Of a stretch of DNA of 64,000 bases, positions 59,080 to 64,000 are shown in pieces. Below the pieces are notes generated by a model. It saw only the letters and a program-made list of their open reading frames with translations, was not told the DNA's origin and did not search any database. Both the position numbers and the translations under genes were made by a program. The stretch is from the NCBI GenBank assembly GCA_964555235.1, contig CAZKRU010000007.1, positions 10,803-74,802 on the forward strand. The letters are read 5' to 3'. The stretch is from CAZKRU01 sp964555235 (GTDB taxonomy: Bacteria; Verrucomicrobiota; Verrucomicrobiia; Methylacidiphilales; CAMAQI01). Numbering within the stretch: the first letter of the stretch is position 1; every line of letters begins with the position of its first letter.

Positions 59080-60585
59080 ATGAAACGGGTCCTTATTCCT
59101 TCCATTCTTTTGGCATCCCTCCTCGTCTTTCTTCTGACAAACTTACGAACTCCGCACCAAAACTCCAACCCGTCGGCCCCCCTTTTGGTCTATTGCGCAG
59201 CAGGACTGAAGCCGGTGATTGAACCCGTTGCCAGAGACTACGAAGCCCAATATGGAACTAAAATCGAACTCCAGTATGGCGGGTCCGGAACACTCCTCAG
59301 CAATCTGGAAGTGAGCCATGTGGGGGATCTCTATATTCCCGCAGACGAATCCTACCTTGTGATTACTCGCCAGAAAAAACTCACTGCCGAAATCCTCCCA
59401 CTCGCCCAAATGAAACCATTGGTGGTGGTACAAAAAGGGAACCCCAAAAACATTAAAAACTTCCAAGATCTCCTTCTTCCCACAGTCCGACTCACGCTGG
59501 CCAATCCCGAGGCGGCTTCCATTGGAAAGTTAACTCAAAAATTGCTTCAGGAAAAAAACCTTTGGGGAAAACTAGCCCAATCCGTCAAAGAAAATGGCGT
59601 CTTCAAGCCAACGGTTTTTGATGTCGCTAATGATCTCAAGATGGGTGCGGCGGATGCCGGCATTCTCTGGGATTCAACGCTTCACCAATATCCGGAACTG
59701 GAAGAGGCGCCGCTGCCCCTTTTTCCCGGAGTTGTCAGCACCGCGAGTGTCGCCGTCCTTAAATCCACCGAACATCCCAGAACTGCCCTTCACTTTGCTC
59801 GTTATCTCACGGCAAAGGATCGTGGAATGCTTGAAGTAAAAAAACGGGGATTTAGCGAGATTGAGAGCGATCTCTGGGCTGATGCCCCTGAGATTGTTCT
59901 TTTTAGCGGAGGTATCAATCGCCCTTCCATTGAAGCGACCCTCAAAGAGTTTGAGGAGCGAGAAGGGGTCTCGATTGTGACCAGCTTCAACGGGTGTGGC
60001 ATTCTGGTTGGAGAGATGCGTGCAGGGAAGCGACCGGATGCCTACTTCGCCTGTGACAGTTCCTACATGCACCAAGTTGCCGATCTCTTTTTCACTCCAA
60101 GGGAAATCAGCAAAACGGAGATGATTATCCTGACCGCCAAAGGAAATCCTCTCAAAATCCAAACCCTTCGCGATTTGACCAAGCCCGGGGTCCGGGTGGC
60201 GATCGCCAATGAAAAATATAGCGCCCTCGGCGGTTTGACCAATCGTCTCTTTCGAAATGCCGGAATCTACGAAGCCGTTCAAAAAAATATCACCTACAGC
60301 GATGCGCCGACAGCGGATTTCTTAACCGTCCGGGTAAAAACTGGACGCGAAGATGCTGCGATCGTCTATCTCGTCAATGCCTTGAAGCTCCAGTCTGAAT
60401 TGGAGATAATCCATATTCCGTTTCCATCACCCGCAGCGATCCAACCGATCTCCATTGGAAAATCGACACACTACCCCCGCCTGATGCAGCGGCTCATCGA
60501 AACGCTATCAGACCCTTCGAGCCAGTCACGCTATGAATCCGCCGGATTCCGATTTATCCCTCAGCCCAATCCAACTCAACCTTGA
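59080..60585 (+). CDS. modA: Tandem ModA-like substrate-binding protein
   Basis: 501 residues with a signal peptide or anchor (RVLIPSILLASLLVFLLTN). Two type 2 binding domains follow in tandem: the first starts LLVYCAAGLKPVIEPVARDY (about 35-255), the second EIVLFSGGINRPSIEATLKE (about 270-485). Both share the -YGGSGTL-/-FNGCGIL- and GDLYIPADESY/PDAYFACDSSY pattern. Molybdate or tungstate is the likely ligand, given the ModB and ModC genes downstream. A fused double binding protein is unusual. Confidence 0.82.
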   Translation: MKRVLIPSILLASLLVFLLTNLRTPHQNSNPSAPLLVYCAAGLKPVIEPVARDYEAQYGTKIELQYGGSGTLLSNLEVSHVGDLYIPADESYLVITRQKKLTAEILPLAQMKPLVVVQKGNPKNIKNFQDLLLPTVRLTLANPEAASIGKLTQKLLQEKNLWGKLAQSVKENGVFKPTVFDVANDLKMGAADAGILWDSTLHQYPELEEAPLPLFPGVVSTASVAVLKSTEHPRTALHFARYLTAKDRGMLEVKKRGFSEIESDLWADAPEIVLFSGGINRPSIEATLKEFEEREGVSIVTSFNGCGILVGEMRAGKRPDAYFACDSSYMHQVADLFFTPREISKTEMIILTAKGNPLKIQTLRDLTKPGVRVAIANEKYSALGGLTNRLFRNAGIYEAVQKNITYSDAPTADFLTVRVKTGREDAAIVYLVNALKLQSELEIIHIPFPSPAAIQPISIGKSTHYPRLMQRLIETLSDPSSQSRYESAGFRFIPQPNPTQP

Positions 60586-60590
60586 CGCTG

Positions 60591-61391
60591 ATGACCCAAT
60601 ATCGCTCCTCTTCCAATCTGCCTTTTTTTATCGCTTTCGGAATCTTAGGCGGAAGCTATCTGGTTTTCCTCACCGGGCTCCTGATGGCCGATGCCACCTA
60701 CCTCAAAGGGGGGGCTTTTGCGGATATTTTTTCAAGCCCGGAGATCCGCTTTTCGATCAAGCTCAGCCTCCTCTCCTGTACGCTCACGGCACTCCTTTCC
60801 CTATGGGTGGCGGTTCCAATCGGCTATCTGATGGCTCGACATTCCTTTCCAGGCAAGGAACTGATCGATGCCATTCTCGATATCCCGATTGTCCTCCCCC
60901 CTTTAGTCATTGGACTGAGTCTTCTCATTTTTTTTCAAACCCCGATCGGTCGGGCCATTGAATCCGTTGCCCCGGTCACTTACGCAATTCCAAGCGTCAT
61001 CCTCGCCCAATTCATGGTTGCCTGCGCGTTTGCCATCCGCGTCATGAAGACGACCTTCGAACATTTGAATCCCCGTCGTGAACAGGTGGCGTTGACCCTT
61101 GGCTGCAACCAAAGTCAGGCCTTTTGGCTCATTACCTTTCCGGAGGCCCGCAAAGGACTCCTCACCGCAGGAACGCTTGCCTGGGCGCGAGCCTTGGGCG
61201 AGTTTGGTCCCATCCTTCTCTTTTCAGGAGCGACCCGAATGAAAACCGAAGTGCTCCCCACCACTGTTTTTCTTGAAATGAGCGTTGGCAATATTGAGCG
61301 CGCAGTAGCGGTTTCCCTGTTGATGATCATCGCCGCCATCGCTGCGCTGATGGTGATCCGAATTTTAGGTGCGAGAAAGGAGTTCGCGTGA
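60591..61391 (+). CDS. modB: Molybdate-type ABC transporter permease
   Basis: 266 residues from the ATG at 60591, 5 nt after the modA stop; a TTG at 60582 is less likely. Six membrane helices are visible, with the permease EAA-like loop LTLGCNQSQAFWLITFPEARKG in ModB form and ARALGEFGPILLFSGATRMKTE after it. Sulfate or thiosulfate permeases are similar, so substrate is inferred from the ModA-like partner. Confidence 0.87.
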   Translation: MTQYRSSSNLPFFIAFGILGGSYLVFLTGLLMADATYLKGGAFADIFSSPEIRFSIKLSLLSCTLTALLSLWVAVPIGYLMARHSFPGKELIDAILDIPIVLPPLVIGLSLLIFFQTPIGRAIESVAPVTYAIPSVILAQFMVACAFAIRVMKTTFEHLNPRREQVALTLGCNQSQAFWLITFPEARKGLLTAGTLAWARALGEFGPILLFSGATRMKTEVLPTTVFLEMSVGNIERAVAVSLLMIIAAIAALMVIRILGARKEFA

Positions 61392-62035
61392 TTCGCATTG
61401 ATAAACTCTCTCTCAAGGCTGGAGCTTTCATTCTCAATGACATCTCCATCGATCTTCCAACTGGCTCTCACGTCACCTTGATGGGAAAGACCGGCTGCGG
61501 TAAAACCTCCATTCTGGAATCCGTTTGCGGCTTGAGAAAAATTGTCTCCGGAAAAATATTTCTCGATGAAGAAGACGTAACCCATTTTCCACCGGGAGAC
61601 AGGGGAATCGGTTATGTCCCCCAGGATCTTGCCCTCTTTCCAACGCACACCGTCAAGGCGCATCTGGAGTTTGCCCTCAGAATTCGAAAAATGAGCGAGC
61701 AGGAAATTCAACTTCGGATTGCGGATCTCGCCAAATTGCTGGACATCACCACGCTTTTGGATCGGACCCCCTACGGCTTGAGTGGTGGAGAAAGCCAGCG
61801 GGTGGCTCTTGGTAGGGCCCTCTCCTTTCGACCGAGATTCCTCTGCCTTGATGAGCCGATGGCGGCATTGGACGATCAGACGCGAGATGAAATTTATGAT
61901 CTGATTCGAAAGATTCGCTCTGAAACCGGGGTTACCATCTTCCATGTAACCCACAGCCTTGCCGAGGCCGAGGCACTCTCCGATCAAATTATTAAATTGG
62001 AAAAAGGAGCCCTTCAGACGATTCGTGCCAGATGA
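61388..62035 (+). CDS. modC: ABC transporter ATPase of the molybdate operon
   Basis: 215 residues from a GTG at 61388 that overlaps the modB stop (GTGA). Walker A GKTGCGKTS, Q-loop YVPQDLALFPT, signature LSGGESQRVALGRAL, Walker B FLCLDEPMAALD and the switch His in VTHSLAEAEAL are all present. It lacks the C-terminal regulatory (TOBE/DiMoP) domain of classical ModC. Confidence 0.9.
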   Translation: MIRIDKLSLKAGAFILNDISIDLPTGSHVTLMGKTGCGKTSILESVCGLRKIVSGKIFLDEEDVTHFPPGDRGIGYVPQDLALFPTHTVKAHLEFALRIRKMSEQEIQLRIADLAKLLDITTLLDRTPYGLSGGESQRVALGRALSFRPRFLCLDEPMAALDDQTRDEIYDLIRKIRSETGVTIFHVTHSLAEAEALSDQIIKLEKGALQTIRAR

Positions 62036-62065
62036 GATACCGGTTGATCCCGAACGACGCGTTGA

Positions 62066-62656
62066 ATGAAATTTATGAACTGGGACGAATGCTACCAAAA
62101 AGGGGATGTCTTCTGGGACAAGGGAATGCCGGCACTGGCAATGAAGCAATATCTGGAGCGTCATCCGGTGAGCGGGCGCGCGCTGGTTCCGGGCTGTGGT
62201 CGTGGGCATGAGGTGGCATTGGCGGTCGAATTTGGGCTGGATGCAATCGGTCTCGATATTGCACCGACCGCCGTGGCCGAGGCGCGTGCGCTTTATCCGC
62301 AGTTGACGGAGCGATTCGTGATCGGAAATTTGTTTGATCCTCCCACGGAACTGCGCGGTGCTTTTGATCTGGTTTTGGAACACACCTGCATGAGTGCCCT
62401 CCCCCCGACTCTGCGCGCTGACTATCGACGCGGCATTGACCAAACACTGCGGCCCGGTGGCTTGCTGATCGGCGTCTGGTATATTAATCCTGCGCGAGAT
62501 CCGGGTGCAGAAGGCCCGCCCTTCCCTCTCCCCGTGGAAGCACTGACCGAGCTCTTTTCCGGCGGTTACGAAATTCTGGACGATTATGTGCCCGATCTTG
62601 CCTTTCCCGGGCGCGAAGGCCGTGAGCGCGTGCGTGTGTTGCGGAGAGTGGTATAA
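62066..62656 (+). CDS. TPMT-like SAM-dependent methyltransferase
   Basis: 196 residues. WDECYQKGDVFWDKGMPAL is the thiopurine methyltransferase-type N-terminus, followed by motif I ALVPGCGRGHEV, DAIGLDIAPTAVAEAR and FDLVLEHTC. The family methylates thiols, selenium or related small molecules. The gene starts 30 nt after modC and its stop overlaps the next ATG (TAATG). Confidence 0.85.
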   Translation: MKFMNWDECYQKGDVFWDKGMPALAMKQYLERHPVSGRALVPGCGRGHEVALAVEFGLDAIGLDIAPTAVAEARALYPQLTERFVIGNLFDPPTELRGAFDLVLEHTCMSALPPTLRADYRRGIDQTLRPGGLLIGVWYINPARDPGAEGPPFPLPVEALTELFSGGYEILDDYVPDLAFPGREGRERVRVLRRVV

Positions 62657-63948
62657 TGATGAGAGGCACAATCTACTTACACGGCTTGGCGATTGCATTA
62701 ATGATGTTTTGCCGAGTTCAAGCCTCCTCCCCCAACGAGGCTCCGAAAGTCCCCATTCCTGCAATTGAAATCCTGAGTGATCTTAATAACGATGGCCTGA
62801 TCGATTCCTTAGATGAGGGTCTGCGAACTTCTTCCGATCCAGAAAAATCAACGGAGTATCTTTTCGTTAATGATGATATTTCAAATGGCATTCATGGAGA
62901 CCGCGACGATCCGATTGCGCCACAGGGAGCTGCAAATGATGATGATGTCGAGGAGTTAAAAATCAAATGTGATCTCAGATCTGGATTTGCTTGGTTTGAA
63001 TACCCTGCCCTCGTCAAACTGCAATTTTACGAGGATAAAGCCTGCAAGAAAGAGGTGATCTTTCCGTGGAACCTTTCAGAAAATAAAATACCAGAGCGAG
63101 TTTTCATTCGAGCCAATGAAAGCATGACGATGGAGATCGAGGGGGACCTTGTTTTTAAGGCGGGTAAGAGTGATAAAAGTAAAATTGACGCTGAATGTAA
63201 GTTAAAACTCACGATCGTGAAGCAGGTCGGAGACAAACATTTCTTTCAAGCCGCAAAAGACTCAATTCAGGAGCAAAATCTCTCCACTTTGAGAAATCGG
63301 TTCTATCCGGACGCCAGAAAAAACAATTTTATGGAAGTCGTCGTATTTCAGGAAGATCGAACAACTTTTACAGCGCTTGATGTGAATAGCGCTGTAAGTA
63401 GTCGGCCTGAGACGATCCACAAAGTCGCCGCAACCTACCCCGAATATGACGTGATAATGAATGGAACTTTGGCGGGCCCCATTAATTACAATCAAGGCAT
63501 CTACCCGGAGATTTATGGAGCCGTGATCTCAAACGGAGTCCTTGGAGCCTCTCGTTGCAATATCAATGGAATTATTCTCGATCGAACGGCTTTTATTGGT
63601 CAGAAAGTGCCAGGAACGATTGACGTGGTGCGAGGGGTAATTCCCAGTATATCGAGCGGACATCGCGAAGCTTTGGGGCAGCTCATTTACTATCCGGCAG
63701 GCAATAATTTGTCAGAAGTCGGGTTTGTTTCAATGGGGCATGGAATAATCTGCCTTGCGGTTTCGAATCACTCTGGATCAATTCGCGACCAATTTGGTTC
63801 AGCACTTAGCGCATCAGGAGCAAGTACCATTTTGCAAGTCGACGGAGGAGGTTCTGAAGCCTTGGCTTGGCGTGGTCCCACTGAACTCCGTGTCCTTGCG
63901 TTTGGATATCGTCATGACGAATCCTCTGGAACACGTCTCAACAACTAG
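62656..63948 (+). CDS. Secreted NAGPA-like (phosphodiester glycosidase) protein
   Basis: 430 residues with a signal peptide (about 5-25, LHGLAIALMMFCRVQA). Near the mature start DLNNDGLIDSLDEG looks like a calcium-binding dockerin or EF-hand loop. The C-terminal half has VIMNGTLAGPINYNQG, GIILDRTAFIGQK and QVDGGGSEALAW, the pattern of the phosphodiester glycosidase (NAGPA) domain, which hydrolyses GlcNAc phosphodiesters or binds wall polymers. Function is inferred from these motifs. Confidence 0.68.
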   Translation: MMRGTIYLHGLAIALMMFCRVQASSPNEAPKVPIPAIEILSDLNNDGLIDSLDEGLRTSSDPEKSTEYLFVNDDISNGIHGDRDDPIAPQGAANDDDVEELKIKCDLRSGFAWFEYPALVKLQFYEDKACKKEVIFPWNLSENKIPERVFIRANESMTMEIEGDLVFKAGKSDKSKIDAECKLKLTIVKQVGDKHFFQAAKDSIQEQNLSTLRNRFYPDARKNNFMEVVVFQEDRTTFTALDVNSAVSSRPETIHKVAATYPEYDVIMNGTLAGPINYNQGIYPEIYGAVISNGVLGASRCNINGIILDRTAFIGQKVPGTIDVVRGVIPSISSGHREALGQLIYYPAGNNLSEVGFVSMGHGIICLAVSNHSGSIRDQFGSALSASGASTILQVDGGGSEALAWRGPTELRVLAFGYRHDESSGTRLNN

Positions 63949-63955
63949 TCAGATA

Positions 63956-63974
63956 CCTCCGGCAAAGCCGGAGG
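63956..63974. terminator. GC-rich hairpin after the NAGPA-like gene
   Basis: CCTCCGGC (63956-63963), loop AAA, GCCGGAGG (63967-63974): a perfect 8-bp stem 8 nt after the stop codon. No T tract follows, so it may be an intrinsic terminator of reduced strength or a repeat. Confidence 0.6.
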
Positions 63975-64000
63975 CTTGAAAAGTGCGAACCGCTCAAAGC

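Noticed and set aside
1..64000. CRISPR array, tRNA or rRNA genes
   Set aside because: No regularly spaced direct repeats of CRISPR size and no cloverleaf or rRNA-like sequence were seen. No tRNA borders the element, so tRNA-site integration is not supported.

Overview
The window looks like a bacterial chromosome of the Verrucomicrobiota or a close PVC relative. This is an inference from gene content: futalosine-pathway MqnE, the rplM-rpsI-argC order, a DUF2934 protein, LTPEQ-type periplasmic coiled coils and several kinases with a GVLHNVGN phospho-acceptor box. No rRNA, tRNA or CRISPR array is visible.

Positions 1-13.5 kb are chromosomal: argC (partial), rpsI, rplM, mqnE and a DUF4019 protein on the minus strand; prfC, an RND exporter and three small envelope proteins on the plus strand; then a SWIM-SNF2 helicase and a J-domain-like protein on the minus strand. 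Two large inverted repeats lie between these genes.

Positions 13.59-42.27 kb hold a conjugative element. It carries a ParA partition locus, an AAA+ ATPase, a T4CP coupling protein (VirD4), a relaxase, a nucleotidyltransferase toxin-like pair, a structured non-coding region that may be oriT, a TOPRIM primase, a winged-helix Rep-like protein with iteron-like repeats, ArdC, and a full Trb/VirB-type secretion system (VirB10, 9, 8, 6, 5, 4, 3 and a pilin candidate) with lipoproteins and a coiled-coil surface protein. No integrase is present. Both ends carry a 28-bp dif-like site that shares the XerD arm and centre (19 bp identical) but differs in the XerC arm. The right site matches E. coli dif at 20 of 28 positions. 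I read this as an integrative element that uses the host XerCD recombinase. Two short motifs recur through the element: the palindrome TAGTA-N3-TACTA, mostly at operon starts, which may be an operator of the partition system acting as global regulator, and CTACTGGGAAA, seven exact copies on both strands, role unknown.

Positions 42.3-44.9 kb are a scar zone: a small unknown gene, a DUF2934 gene, a 5'-truncated and frameshifted chemotaxis receptor and an IS5-family insertion with CTAG target duplication and a damaged transposase.

Positions 44.9-58.6 kb are one tightly overlapping minus-strand run of nine signalling genes: five histidine kinases (three of them GVLHNVGN paralogues), two response regulators with HDOD and degenerate HD-GYP outputs, a membrane-anchored thioredoxin-fold protein and a PhnD-like binding protein. 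No DNA-binding output is encoded.

Positions 59-64 kb are plus-strand: a molybdate-type ABC transporter with a tandem two-domain binding protein (modA-modB-modC), a TPMT-like methyltransferase and a secreted NAGPA-like protein, ending in a GC-rich hairpin.
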